Shown piece after piece: positions 1 through 8,083 of a DNA stretch of 41,135 bases. The stretch is taken from contig NZ_JAMXOC010000027.1 in NCBI RefSeq assembly GCF_024721265.1, positions 1 through 41,135 on the forward strand, in the 5' to 3' direction. The notes beneath the pieces were generated by a model. That model was not told the origin of the DNA. It ran no database searches and saw only the letters and a list, made by a program, of their open reading frames with translations. Each line of letters opens with the position of its first letter. Within the stretch, counting starts at the first letter, position 1. Origin of the DNA: Ohessyouella blattaphilus. GTDB lineage: Bacteria; Bacillota; Clostridia; Lachnospirales; Lachnospiraceae. Position numbers and translations under genes: made by a program.

Positions 1-24
1 TACCGGGCGGATTGCGGACTTACA

Positions 25-54
25 CCGGTTAGAAACGTGCGCCGCCAGGCGCAC
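25..54. repeat. 30-bp dispersed hairpin repeat, copy 1
   Basis: This 30-bp sequence recurs at 33361-33390 in the same orientation with one mismatch. It contains an inverted repeat GTGCGCC / GGCGCAC around a 4-nt loop. Both copies lie just beyond the terminator of a minus-strand operon. The function is unknown; it could be a REP-like element or a stable RNA 3' structure. Confidence 0.7.
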
Positions 55-60
55 TGCAAA

Positions 61-100
61 AAGGAAGGGTACAGACAACAGCTTGTCTGCACCCTTCCTT
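61..100 (-). terminator. Intrinsic terminator of the dehydratase operon
   Basis: Arms AAGGAAGGGT-CAGACAA and TTGTCTG-ACCCTTCCTT pair across a short loop. On the minus strand the stem is followed by TTTTT. It lies 9 bases past the dehydratase stop codon. Confidence 0.85.
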
Positions 101-108
101 CTCTACTT

Positions 109-1827
109 TTATTCCATATAGCCACCCTTCATCGGTGACACCGCTCTATCCGCAAAGAGTTTTAAAACTCCTTTGGTATATTTATTTTTAAACGGTTGCA
201 AGTAACTTTTTCGCTCACTAAGAGTCGCTTGGATTTCTGCCTCTGACTTTTCCTCTCCGGCAATACCGCAAATTCGCAAAATCCGCTCTGGGATATTGAT
301 TTCGATTAGATCCCCCTCTTCTACAAGGGCAATAGGCCCGCCTTCTGCGGCTTCTGGGGAAACATGCCCGATAGCCGGTCCTTTTGAAGCTCCTGAGAAC
401 CGTCCGTCGGTGATGAGGGCAATGGAGGCGCTTAGCTCTTCATCGGAAGCAATGGCCTCTGTTGTATAGAACATCTCTGGCATACCGCTACCTTTCGGTC
501 CTTCATAACGAATAAAGACCGCATCTCCTGGCTGAATCTGGTGCGTAAGAATCGCCTCAATGGCCGCTTCCTCAGCGTCAAAGACTCTCGCCCTAAGCTT
601 CGCCACAAACATTTCTTTCGGTACTACTGTATGCTTAACGACAGCACCAAGAGGGGCCAAATTGCCTTTTAAGACGGCGATGCTACCATCCGTACCGATG
701 GCGTTATCGAAAGAACGAATAACATCTTCGCGCTTAATCCCGTTTGCTTGTAAGTGGCTTTCACACTCCTCATAATAACCACTGGCTTTTAAGTCTTCTA
801 AATTCTCACCTAAGGTCTTGCCGGTTACTGTCATAACATCTAAATGTAGCATGCTCTTAATCTCTTCCATTACCCGAGGCACACCGCCAGCGTAATAGAA
901 GTACTGGGCTGGCCACTCACCGGCAGGACGAATATTAAGGAGATAGTGAGCGCCCCTATGAAGGCGATCGAAGGTTTCACCGTCGATTTCCAGACCAAAT
1001 TCGTGAGCAATCGCCGGGATATGTAACAGCGAATTGGTCGATCCAGAAATAGCGGCATGCACCATGATCGCGTTTTCAAAGGATTTCATCGTCACGATAT
1101 CGCTAGGCTTAAGACCGATCTTTGCTAAGTGAACGGCTTGCTTTCCTACCGCTTTCGCATACTCTTTGATCTTCTCCCCGGTAGCCGGTAAAAGAGCGCT
1201 TCCTGGTAGACTAAGACCAAGAGCTTCTGCCATAACCTGCATGGTAGAAGCCGTCCCCATAAAGGAGCAAGCCCCACAAGAAGGGCAGGCGTTATGCTTA
1301 TAAAAATTCAGTTCTTCTTCCGTAATCTCACCCCGCTCATACATGGCATTATAAGCGCCGATTTGCTCTAGGGTAAGTAGGTTCGGACCAGCATCCATAA
1401 CCCCACCGGTCATGACGATAGCTGGCATGTTCACTCGGGCTAGCCCCATTAAATGAGCCGGCATACCTTTATCGCAGCTAGCGATAAAAACGCCGCCATC
1501 AAAAGGGGTGGCACCGGCATGAATCTCTATCATGTTGGCAATCATATCCCTAGAGGCCAAAGAATAATTAATACCATCGTGACCCTGGGCTTCCCCGTCG
1601 CAGATATCGGTGGTAAAGTAACGAGCGCCTTTTCCACCCGCTTCCGTCACACCCTCTCTCGCCTCTTCTACAAGTTCTAATAAATGTACACTTCCCGGAT
1701 GGCTATCTCCAAAGGTACTTTCTATCATTATCTGTGGTTTCTCTAAATCTTCTATTTCCCAATCGGTTCCTAATCTAAGTGGATCAAGCTCCGGTGCTAC
1801 TTTTCTGAGCTCCTGACTCTTTAACAT
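109..1827 (-). CDS. IlvD/Edd-family sugar-acid dehydratase
   Basis: This 572-aa protein is an Fe-S dehydratase of the IlvD/Edd family, which removes water from aldonic acids or dihydroxy acids to give 2-keto-3-deoxy acids. Visible motifs are ICDG (Cys76), SCDKGMP (Cys118) and CPSCGAC (181-187), followed by GTASTM, the form found in sugar-acid dehydratases rather than the TANTM of valine-pathway IlvD. Neighbours are a GntP permease, a KduD-like dehydrogenase and a KDG kinase, and no other ilv gene is present. I therefore infer an aldonate dehydratase (for example gluconate to KDG); the exact substrate is not readable. The ATG at 1827 is preferred over an in-frame GTG at 1836 because AAAGG is correctly spaced. 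The start lies 44 bp inside the 3' end of the regulator gene, suggesting translational coupling. Confidence 0.85.
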   Translation of the reverse strand: MLKSQELRKVAPELDPLRLGTDWEIEDLEKPQIMIESTFGDSHPGSVHLLELVEEAREGVTEAGGKGARYFTTDICDGEAQGHDGINYSLASRDMIANMIEIHAGATPFDGGVFIASCDKGMPAHLMGLARVNMPAIVMTGGVMDAGPNLLTLEQIGAYNAMYERGEITEEELNFYKHNACPSCGACSFMGTASTMQVMAEALGLSLPGSALLPATGEKIKEYAKAVGKQAVHLAKIGLKPSDIVTMKSFENAIMVHAAISGSTNSLLHIPAIAHEFGLEIDGETFDRLHRGAHYLLNIRPAGEWPAQYFYYAGGVPRVMEEIKSMLHLDVMTVTGKTLGENLEDLKASGYYEECESHLQANGIKREDVIRSFDNAIGTDGSIAVLKGNLAPLGAVVKHTVVPKEMFVAKLRARVFDAEEAAIEAILTHQIQPGDAVFIRYEGPKGSGMPEMFYTTEAIASDEELSASIALITDGRFSGASKGPAIGHVSPEAAEGGPIALVEEGDLIEINIPERILRICGIAGEEKSEAEIQATLSERKSYLQPFKNKYTKGVLKLFADRAVSPMKGGYME

Positions 1828-2548
1828 ACCTATCACCTTTCTGAGTCGCCTTGGTAATAGCCTCGATATTCCGCTGATTCTGAAGAATATGGGCTGTCAT
1901 TACTTCACTGGCTCTCTTCCCATCGTGGTCTTTAATCGCTTCCACAAGCTGGCGGTGCTCCTCGATTGTGTGGTGTTTCAAACCTGACTTCGTGATATCG
2001 ATAAAGAGCATAATACTGCTCTGAATAATCGGAACAATCTGCTGCACCACCTGGTTCCCGGTGCAGGCAGCAATCGCTTCGTGAAAGCTAATATCTTCTT
2101 GCCCATGCTCAACGTTTTGGCGAATTTTCGCTTCAACGGCGTCACAAAGGGTTTCCAATTTTTCAATGTCTTCTATCGTCGCCCGCTGGGCTGCCATCTC
2201 GGCAATTTGCGGTTCAATCATCAATCTGGTTTCGCACATATCAATTGCTAGCTTGTGCTTATCATTCATAAAGGAAAGACCTAGGGGGTCATCCACCATC
2301 CCCGGCTTCTCACACACAAAGGTCCCCCTTCCTCTTTTAATTTCAACAATGTTTTGGGCTACCAGTATTTTAATAGCCTCGCGAATGGTTCCCCGACCAA
2401 CTTGAAGCTGGTCGGCCATTTCAAATTCATTGGGAAGTTTATGTCCAGCCTCCCAATTATTTCCAATAATTAATTCTTTTATCTGTTCTGCTACCTGTTC
2501 CGGTAGCATTTGATTTTTTTGTCCAATTGCTTTAAGTGTTTTTTCCAT
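1784..2548 (-). CDS. FadR-type GntR-family transcriptional regulator
   Basis: This is a 254-aa one-component regulator. Residues about 14-75 form the GntR winged helix (LPNEFEMADQLQVGRGTIRE, then an RGRGTFV wing), and residues about 95-225 form an all-helical FCD effector domain, so it belongs to the FadR/UxuR branch whose ligands are often sugar acids. It lies between the GntP permease and the dehydratase, all on the minus strand, and its 3' end overlaps the dehydratase start. By position it should control the kduD-gntP-dehydratase genes in response to an aldonate or hexuronate. A possible -10 (TATACT, minus strand) lies in the 71-nt gap upstream, so it may also have its own promoter. The effector is not known. 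Confidence 0.85.
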   Translation of the reverse strand: MEKTLKAIGQKNQMLPEQVAEQIKELIIGNNWEAGHKLPNEFEMADQLQVGRGTIREAIKILVAQNIVEIKRGRGTFVCEKPGMVDDPLGLSFMNDKHKLAIDMCETRLMIEPQIAEMAAQRATIEDIEKLETLCDAVEAKIRQNVEHGQEDISFHEAIAACTGNQVVQQIVPIIQSSIMLFIDITKSGLKHHTIEEHRQLVEAIKDHDGKRASEVMTAHILQNQRNIEAITKATQKGDRYVKESGAQKSSTGA

Positions 2549-2619
2549 AACTTATCCCCACATTCATACATTTTCTACTCTTAAGTATAGCACGAAAGGG
2601 ACAGCATTTAGAAGTTTCT

Positions 2620-4005
2620 TTACATGAGACCCGGTAGAACACCTTGGAATAATGAGAGGACCGAGACAAAGACGAGTATTGCTAATCCAGCAATAAAACC
2701 ACCAATCGTCCAACCTCTAATCGTATCAGTAACCGATATCTTAAAGAAGCGACTAATCGCCCAAAAGCCCGAATCGTTCGGCAATGACAACCCTATACCA
2801 CCTGCACAAATCGCTATTGAACAAAGAATCGGCGAAACCCCGCTAGCGGCGATGGTGCTAGTTAGAATCGCTGCCGTCGTCATCAGGGCAACTGTCGTCG
2901 ACCCTTGAGCACAGCGAATAATCTGAGCAATCAAGAAGCATAGTACCAAGATAGGAATACTAAACTGGGAAAGGCTTCCAGCAACGTAATCAGCGATTCC
3001 TGTCGCTTGAAGTATCTTACCAAAGGCACCACCGGCTCCCGTAATCAGAAGAATCAGTCCTACCTGATCTGCCGCTTCCGTCATCACATCTGTAGCTGTC
3101 TTTTCGATATACTTTCTGGAAATCAGAGCCGCATAGATAACCCCGCACATCATGGCAAAGTTCTTATTACCGATAAAGGAGATAACCGGCATAATCGGTG
3201 AATCCGCTCCTACGGCCAAAGGCACAAAGCTACCTAAAAGGATTAAAATAATTGGTACTAATAAAATCGAGAGAGCTTTACCAGCACCCATCAATTCTTT
3301 GCTAGATTTCTTTTCAATTTGCTCCTCTTCTTCATCTAAATCTTCAAAGGTGTAGAAATGATTGTTCTTTTTGTCCTGCTTATCGAGGACCTTTCCCCAA
3401 AGAATTCCTCCCACTATCATTCCCACAAAAGCAGAAATCAGGGCGTAAAAAAAGAAAATTCCAATATCGATACCGATGGTTTCCGCAACGGCTAGCGGCG
3501 GGGCTGTAGGTAATACCAAGGCAAATGTACACGTGGTCGCTACCGAAATCGCACAAGCATACGTTACCATCGAAATCTTGGTCTTCTTTGAAAGCACTCT
3601 AAGCATCGGTGCAAACATAATATACACAACATCGCCAAATACAGGAATTCCCGTAATAAAGCCTGAGAGCGCCACGGCAATCGGTGACTTCTTATCTCCA
3701 AAAACTCCCAGTATCCGGTTACAGATAGATTCAATCCCACCGGATTCAAACATAAACTTGCCTAGCATAACGCCTAATCCGGTAACCATACCAATGCTAC
3801 CAAGAGTCCCACCAAAACCATCGGTAACCGTTTGTGCCACCTCATTCAGTGGCATGTTCACCAATATCCCGGTGGCAAAGGCTGTCACCAAAAGAGCTAC
3901 AAAGGCATTAAGCTTAAACTTAATGATTAGAATCAACAATACTACGATTGCCAAAATGAATATTCCCATCAACAGGGGGCCTGTTACTATTTTTTCTCCA
4001 AACAT
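2620..4005 (-). CDS. GntP-family gluconate/sugar-acid permease
   Basis: This 461-aa polytopic membrane protein has about 12 hydrophobic segments. The composition and segments such as GFGGTLGSIGMVTGLGVMLG and GGIGLSLPNDSGFWAISRFF match the GntP/GntT proton symporters for gluconate and related acids. A charged loop (DLDEEEEQIEKKSSKE) lies near the middle and is probably cytoplasmic. The chosen ATG at 4005 has GAGGAAGG seven bases upstream; an in-frame start 7 codons earlier overlaps the kduD stop and has no ribosome site. It lies 20 nt after kduD, so the two are co-transcribed. Together with the downstream dehydratase it suggests uptake of an aldonate that is then dehydrated to KDG. Confidence 0.88.
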   Translation of the reverse strand: MFGEKIVTGPLLMGIFILAIVVLLILIIKFKLNAFVALLVTAFATGILVNMPLNEVAQTVTDGFGGTLGSIGMVTGLGVMLGKFMFESGGIESICNRILGVFGDKKSPIAVALSGFITGIPVFGDVVYIMFAPMLRVLSKKTKISMVTYACAISVATTCTFALVLPTAPPLAVAETIGIDIGIFFFYALISAFVGMIVGGILWGKVLDKQDKKNNHFYTFEDLDEEEEQIEKKSSKELMGAGKALSILLVPIILILLGSFVPLAVGADSPIMPVISFIGNKNFAMMCGVIYAALISRKYIEKTATDVMTEAADQVGLILLITGAGGAFGKILQATGIADYVAGSLSQFSIPILVLCFLIAQIIRCAQGSTTVALMTTAAILTSTIAASGVSPILCSIAICAGGIGLSLPNDSGFWAISRFFKISVTDTIRGWTIGGFIAGLAILVFVSVLSLFQGVLPGLM

Positions 4006-4025
4006 AATATATCCTTCCTCACTCA

Positions 4026-4787
4026 CTACTTCGCTAAATATCCACCATCTACTGGTAGAATTGTTCCTGTTACGTAATCACTTGCCGGTGATGCCAAAAA
4101 GAGACAAGCACCCTTCATATCTTCGCCTGTTCCCCAGCGGTTTTTGGGGATTCGTTCAGTAATCTGGCTATACCTAGGATTCTCCTGATCTAGCAGTGCT
4201 TCATTCATCTCTGTTGCCATATAACCGGGTGCAATAGCATTGACATTGATACCTCTTTTAGCCCAATCATTGCTTAGTTCTTTAGTAAGTTGAGCAACTC
4301 CACCTTTTGCTGCTGCATAGGCCGGGATTGTCTGCCCACCAAAGAAAGAATTAAGAGACGCTATATTTATGATTTTACCATATCCTTTTCTTAGCATCAC
4401 CTTTCCCGCTTCCTGGCAGAAAATAAAGACCGAATTTAGATTCACATTCAGGACTTCATCCCACTCATCAAGAGGAAACTCCTCTGCACTGTGCCGTCTC
4501 TGAATGCCGTGTGCCGTTACAAGAATATCTACGTCATCGCCAAGCTTTTCTAGGCATTCCTTGAAACCCGCATATGTCTTCTCTCGACTTGCTAAGTCGG
4601 CCTTTACACCAAAACAGGTATACCCTTTGTCACAAAAATCGGCCGCAACCTGATGAACCTTCTCGCTACTACCGACGATAACTACCTCGCATCCAGCTTC
4701 CATTAGTCCTTCTGCCATACCTAGACCAAGACCTCTGGTGCCACCAGTAACAATCGCCTTCTTTCCTTTAACATCAAATAAATTCAT
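4026..4787 (-). CDS. kduD: SDR dehydrogenase, KduD-like
   Basis: This 253-aa short-chain dehydrogenase has the TGGTRGLG nucleotide-binding motif near residues 15-22, NVNLNS, the catalytic Ser with YAAAKGG (Tyr-x-x-x-Lys), and a C-terminal DGGYLAK. The GIQRRHSAEEFP segment and the length match 2-deoxy-D-gluconate 3-dehydrogenase / KduD, which reduces 2,5-diketo-3-deoxygluconate to KDG with NAD(P)H. Gluconate 5-dehydrogenase is a close relative and remains possible because a GntP permease and an aldonate dehydratase follow. It is first in a minus-strand operon with a near-consensus promoter at 4833-4861. The kduI gene lies 20 kb away at 24463-25326. Confidence 0.8.
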   Translation of the reverse strand: MNLFDVKGKKAIVTGGTRGLGLGMAEGLMEAGCEVVIVGSSEKVHQVAADFCDKGYTCFGVKADLASREKTYAGFKECLEKLGDDVDILVTAHGIQRRHSAEEFPLDEWDEVLNVNLNSVFIFCQEAGKVMLRKGYGKIINIASLNSFFGGQTIPAYAAAKGGVAQLTKELSNDWAKRGINVNAIAPGYMATEMNEALLDQENPRYSQITERIPKNRWGTGEDMKGACLFLASPASDYVTGTILPVDGGYLAK

Positions 4788-4832
4788 TTCGCCTCCTCCC
4801 TGAAGTCGTGCGTCGTCATACGTCTTATGTCT

Positions 4833-4861
4833 ATAATATTGCCCTCTTCTCCCTTTGTCAA
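4833..4861 (-). promoter_or_regulatory. Promoter of kduD operon
   Basis: On the minus strand TTGACA (4861-4856) and TATTAT (4838-4833) are separated by 17 bp. Just downstream, at about 4804-4830, are TCGT and CGTC repeats (GTCGTGCGTCGTCATACGTC on the plus strand) that could form an operator for the FadR-type regulator; this last point is inference. Confidence 0.8.
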
Positions 4862-4925
4862 TTTCCTTCTACTTTTTCAGCATTATATCCAAAGAATATC
4901 AAGTCTTTTTGTATAGTTTTTTTGA

Positions 4926-4953
4926 TTGACTTACCCTCTATTCAAGATATAAT
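4926..4953 (+). promoter_or_regulatory. Promoter of first KDG kinase
   Basis: TTGACT and TATAAT are separated by 16 bp. The kdgA promoter at 12632-12659 has the identical hexamers and spacer length, and both are followed by the same tandem operator-like repeats. Confidence 0.8.
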
Positions 4954-4959
4954 AATAGT

Positions 4960-5002
4960 ATAGTTTCCGTATTGTGTAACATAGTTTCGTATTATGAAAA
5001 CG
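4960..5002. promoter_or_regulatory. Tandem operator-like repeats upstream of kdgK (IclR candidate)
   Basis: Two units each beginning ATAGTTTC start at 4960 and 4981, a 21-bp period. The second, ATAGTTTCGTATTATGAAAA, is an imperfect palindrome of TTTC-N6/7-GAAA. They begin a few bases past the -10, where binding would block transcription. The same pair occurs at 12670-12711. The IclR protein at 11834-12595 is the candidate ligand by position. Confidence 0.65.
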
Positions 5003-5013
5003 AGGAGCCTTCT

Positions 5014-6036
5014 ATGAAAAAAAACTTTGACCTTTTAACAATGGGAGAAATTCTTCTCCGTCTATCACCCTCAAATAATGAACGGATTGACCGAGGGGAT
5101 ATCTTCTATAAACAAGTCGGCGGGGCTGAGTTAAACGTCGCCTCCGGCGTATCTCTTTTAGGACTGCGTACCGGTATCCTTTCCAAACTCCCTGAAAATA
5201 GTCTAGGACGCTATGTCAAAAACCGTATTCGCTTCTGCGGGGTAAGTGACGATTACTTAACCTATGATAACGATGATGATAAAAGACTGGGTATTTACTA
5301 CTACGAGAATGGCGCCTATCCTCGGAAACCAAATGTGGTCTATGATAGAAGTCATACGAGCATTCATAAGCTTGATCTTGCTGACTATCTGCCAGAGATG
5401 TACGCTTCTACGAGAATTTTTCACACAACCGGCATCATGCTAGCTCTAGGTTCACAGGCCAGAAGCACTACTATAGAAGCCATTAAGCGCTTCAAGGAAC
5501 AAGGCACCCTAATCTCTTTCGATGTAAATTTTCGCGGAAACCTTTGGACTGGCGAGGAGGCTAAAGAAACGATTGAAGAGATTCTCCCTTTAGTAGACAT
5601 CTTCTTCTGCTCTGAGGATACTGCTAGACTTACCTTTAAAAAAGAAGGTGATTTAGCCAAAATGATGAAGGAATTCGCCCTGGAGTACAATATCTCTGTC
5701 GTTGCCTCTACGCAGCGAATCGTTCATAGCCCCAAGGTTCATGATTTTGGCTCTGTAATCTACGATAGTAAAAAAGATATCTACTACGAGGAAGAGCCTT
5801 ATCAGAATATCGATGTGGTCGATCGCATCGGCAGTGGAGACGCTTATATCTCTGGCGTTCTATACGGGCTATTGGCAACAGATATGGACTGTAAAGTGGC
5901 TATGCAATTTGGCAACGCCACAGGAGCGGTCAAAAATACGATTCCTGGTGATTTACCTTCTTCTACCTTAGAGGAAATCGAAAGGATTATAAGGGAGCAT
6001 CAAAGTACGGGACCAAAACTAGAAATGGATCGATAA
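5014..6036 (+). CDS. kdgK: 2-keto-3-deoxygluconate kinase, PfkB family (first copy)
   Basis: This 340-aa ribokinase/PfkB-family sugar kinase phosphorylates KDG to KDPG. Visible are the N-terminal MGEILLRLSP, the substrate-side GGAELNVA (37-43), and the C-terminal DRIGSGDAYISG (269-280), where GSGD carries the catalytic Asp. The ATG at 5014 follows GAGGAG with proper spacing; an upstream in-frame TTG at 4972 would lie inside the operator. It is divergent from kduD and ends at a strong palindrome. A paralogue at 13699-14724 has GGGD instead of GSGD, so the two may differ in substrate preference (for example KDG against a C4 epimer) or in regulation; that is inference. Confidence 0.85.
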   Translation: MKKNFDLLTMGEILLRLSPSNNERIDRGDIFYKQVGGAELNVASGVSLLGLRTGILSKLPENSLGRYVKNRIRFCGVSDDYLTYDNDDDKRLGIYYYENGAYPRKPNVVYDRSHTSIHKLDLADYLPEMYASTRIFHTTGIMLALGSQARSTTIEAIKRFKEQGTLISFDVNFRGNLWTGEEAKETIEEILPLVDIFFCSEDTARLTFKKEGDLAKMMKEFALEYNISVVASTQRIVHSPKVHDFGSVIYDSKKDIYYEEEPYQNIDVVDRIGSGDAYISGVLYGLLATDMDCKVAMQFGNATGAVKNTIPGDLPSSTLEEIERIIREHQSTGPKLEMDR

Positions 6037-6083
6037 CGATTGGGGACGGAGTTTTTTTCAAAAAAACTCCGTCCCCAATCGTT
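6035..6083. repeat. Perfect 24-bp palindrome, probable terminator / REP-like element
   Basis: Arms of 24 nt, beginning AACGATTGGGGACGGAG and ending with seven T, repeat perfectly inverted around a single C. It begins one base after the first base of the kdgK stop codon. The GGGGACGGAG...CTCCGTCCCC core resembles dispersed hairpins seen in many bacterial genomes (family recollection, not searched). GTGTCCCC follows at 6091-6098. It probably also ends kdgK transcription. Confidence 0.8.
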
Positions 6084-6108
6084 TAAAAGTGTGTCCCCCT
6101 ATAAACAC

Positions 6109-6141
6109 GACATACCCATGTCTTCTTTTACATGCTATACT
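6109..6141 (+). promoter_or_regulatory. Promoter/operator region of WYL regulator
   Basis: An inverted repeat GACAT-ACCC-ATGTC (6109-6122) and an overlapping CATGT-N8-ACATG (6117-6134) directly precede TATACT (6136-6141), a good -10. A comparable TGACA-N6-TGTCA lies ahead of the next transcription unit, suggesting control by the WYL protein. Confidence 0.45.
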
Positions 6142-6161
6142 CTTCCTAAAGGAGATTAGCC

Positions 6162-7043
6162 ATGCAAACAGGAAGATTATTTGAAATTATTTATCTTTTA
6201 CTAGACAAAAAGAAAATGACCGCTACGGAACTAGCGGCACACTTTGAAGTATCAAAAAGAACCATTTTGCGGGATGTGGAAACTTTATCTATGGCTGGAA
6301 TCCCCGTATATACCACCCAAGGAAAAGGCGGTGGTATTTCGATTATGGAGGGATACGTCCTTAATAAAACGGTACTTAGTGAAGACGAGAAGAAACAGAT
6401 CCTCTTTGCCTTACAAGGTCTCTTAGCGGTACAAACTCCAGATACGAAGGTGGTTCTTGATAAACTAGAAAGCCTTTTCGGAAAAACTGGAAAAAACTGG
6501 ATTGAAGTTGATTTTTCCCGCTGGGGTAGCGGCGATACCGATAAGTACAAATTCGAGACGTTAAAAAGCGCGATTCTTAAAAATCATGCGATTACCTGTC
6601 GCTATATTGGTAGTGATGGCAAAGAAAGTGAACGCTACATCTTTCCCCTCAAACTAATCTTCAAATCGAAATCCTGGTATCTTCAAGGGTATTGCCGCAA
6701 GCGCGGCGACTACCGTACCTTTAAGATCAATCGGATGCTTGATATCGCTGAAACCGAGGATTCCTTCCCTGACGACAAATACTCACCACCGCCATTAGAA
6801 CCCCCGAGAATGCCTTCTGATTCCCTCTCCTTGTTAACCCTAGTCTTCTCGCCTCAATCCGCTTACCGAGTCTACGATGAATTCGATGAGGGTTGTATTC
6901 ACAAGAACGATGACGGTAGCTTAAGAGTCTCTGTCTATCTGCCCCTCGATAACTGGATTTATGATTATCTTCGTTCCTATGGGAATGAGGTGCAAATCAT
7001 CGAACCCGAAAGTCTAAGAGAGAAATTTAAAAACTTTTTATAA
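6162..7043 (+). CDS. WYL-domain transcriptional regulator (YafY-like)
   Basis: This 293-aa regulator has an N-terminal DeoR-like helix-turn-helix (residues about 5-60, MTATELAAHFEVSKRTILRDVE) followed by a WYL ligand-sensing domain (about 135-205) with the name-giving WYL at 172-174 and a C-terminal extension. Proteins of this type control stress, detoxification and defence genes and bind nucleotides or nucleic acid (family knowledge). It has its own AAAGGAGA ribosome site and a 57-nt gap to the next gene. The three genes downstream are co-directional and are probably its targets. Confidence 0.85.
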   Translation: MQTGRLFEIIYLLLDKKKMTATELAAHFEVSKRTILRDVETLSMAGIPVYTTQGKGGGISIMEGYVLNKTVLSEDEKKQILFALQGLLAVQTPDTKVVLDKLESLFGKTGKNWIEVDFSRWGSGDTDKYKFETLKSAILKNHAITCRYIGSDGKESERYIFPLKLIFKSKSWYLQGYCRKRGDYRTFKINRMLDIAETEDSFPDDKYSPPPLEPPRMPSDSLSLLTLVFSPQSAYRVYDEFDEGCIHKNDDGSLRVSVYLPLDNWIYDYLRSYGNEVQIIEPESLREKFKNFL

Positions 7044-7045
7044 CG

Positions 7046-7061
7046 TGACACGCTCTTGTCA
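7046..7061. promoter_or_regulatory. Inverted repeat TGACA-N6-TGTCA, candidate operator
   Basis: The repeat lies in the 57-nt gap between the WYL regulator and the DUF3788 gene, upstream of GATACACT. Its place and symmetry suit an operator for the WYL protein. No binding evidence exists. Confidence 0.4.
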
Positions 7062-7100
7062 TCTTATAGGTGATACACTTAGACAAAAGGAGGAAACATT

Positions 7101-7553
7101 ATGGAATGGATATCGCTTTATAGCGCCAATACACAACCGACACCTGCAGAAATCGCTCAGTACATCAACCATCCTCTATGGACTAAACTCACTACTTATC
7201 TCCAGGACAATTATCAAGTAGAACCTAAGTTTACTTATAGTGGCTGTAGTGCCCAGCCTGGATGGAATGTCAAATACCAAAAAGCTGGAAAATCTCTTTG
7301 CACCCTTTATCCCATGGATGGCTTTTTTATTGCTATGGTCACAATTGGTCGCAAGGAAGAAGTCGAAGCTGAGCTCTTAGCGCCAACTTTTACCGAATAT
7401 GTGCGAACACTAATGAAAAAGGCAGATAAACTGAATGGTGCCCGCTGGTTGATGATTGAAGTTACCGATGACGAGATTTTAGAAAACGTGAAGACACTTA
7501 TTCGTCTTCGCCGCCAAATAAAAGGAGGCGAACATGCCAAGACCAACAACTAA
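7101..7553 (+). CDS. DUF3788-like protein
   Basis: This soluble 150-aa protein resembles the DUF3788 family. Recognisable parts are FTYSGCSAQPGWNVKYQKAG, LCTLYPMDGFFIAMVTIG and a C-terminal ARWLMIEVTDDE stretch. DUF3788 proteins have no established biochemical role; they are commonly found beside GyrI-like and DinB-like small proteins in Clostridia and Bacteroidetes (recollection). A strong AAAGGAGG site precedes the ATG. It overlaps the next gene by 20 nt, so it is translationally coupled to the ClbS/DfsB-like gene. Confidence 0.75.
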   Translation: MEWISLYSANTQPTPAEIAQYINHPLWTKLTTYLQDNYQVEPKFTYSGCSAQPGWNVKYQKAGKSLCTLYPMDGFFIAMVTIGRKEEVEAELLAPTFTEYVRTLMKKADKLNGARWLMIEVTDDEILENVKTLIRLRRQIKGGEHAKTNN

Positions 7554-8082
7554 AAAAGATTTAATCGAAGCAGCCAATAATCAATTTACAAAAATGCAGA
7601 CCTTAATCGCAAATATGTCTGTAGAAGAACGTCAAATTCCCTTTGAATTTGGTGATGACCCTAAAGACAAAGAAGCCCACTGGAAACGTGACAAGAACCT
7701 TCGAGACATTTTCATCCACCTGTATGAATGGCATCAGCTTCTACTAAACTGGGTGGTCGAAAATCAAAAAGGCAACCCGCGCCCGTTTTTATTAGAGCCT
7801 TATAACTGGCGAACTTATGGCGAGATGAATGTGGAATTTTGGAAAAAACATCAAGACACCCCTTATGAGCAAGCAACCGACATGCTAAATAAGAGCCATA
7901 AAGATGTACTCGCTCTAATTAAAGGCTTTTCGAATGAAGAACTGTTCGAAAAATCCTATTTCCCGTGGAGCGGTAATAATAGTATTGGCAGCTACTGCGT
8001 CAGCGCTACTGCTAGTCATTATGACTGGGCTATGAAAAAAATCAAACGACAAACAAAGAAAATACGAGGAGGAAGCAAATAA
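7534..8082 (+). CDS. ClbS/DfsB family four-helix-bundle protein
   Basis: This 182-aa protein matches the ClbS/DfsB family, relatives of the DinB/YfiT four-helix bundles. Features are the opening MPRPTTKKDLIEAANNQFTK, HWKRDKNLRDIFIHLYEWHQLLLNWV, and ASHYDWAMKKIK near the end. ClbS of colibactin-producing E. coli is a cyclopropane hydrolase that gives self-resistance to a genotoxin; DfsB is a relative. There is no biosynthetic cluster here, so the natural substrate cannot be inferred. The start lies inside the previous gene, after GGAGG, and the stop is one base before the next ATG, indicating an operon. Confidence 0.8.
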   Translation: MPRPTTKKDLIEAANNQFTKMQTLIANMSVEERQIPFEFGDDPKDKEAHWKRDKNLRDIFIHLYEWHQLLLNWVVENQKGNPRPFLLEPYNWRTYGEMNVEFWKKHQDTPYEQATDMLNKSHKDVLALIKGFSNEELFEKSYFPWSGNNSIGSYCVSATASHYDWAMKKIKRQTKKIRGGSK

Positions 8083-8083
8083 C

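Noticed and set aside
109-1827. Dihydroxy-acid dehydratase of valine/isoleucine synthesis (ilvD)
   Set aside because: The motif is GTASTM rather than TANTM, and all neighbours belong to sugar-acid use.
3476-4162. 228-aa open frame antisense to the GntP gene
   Set aside because: It lies wholly against a well-supported permease gene, has no ribosome site and no recognisable domain.
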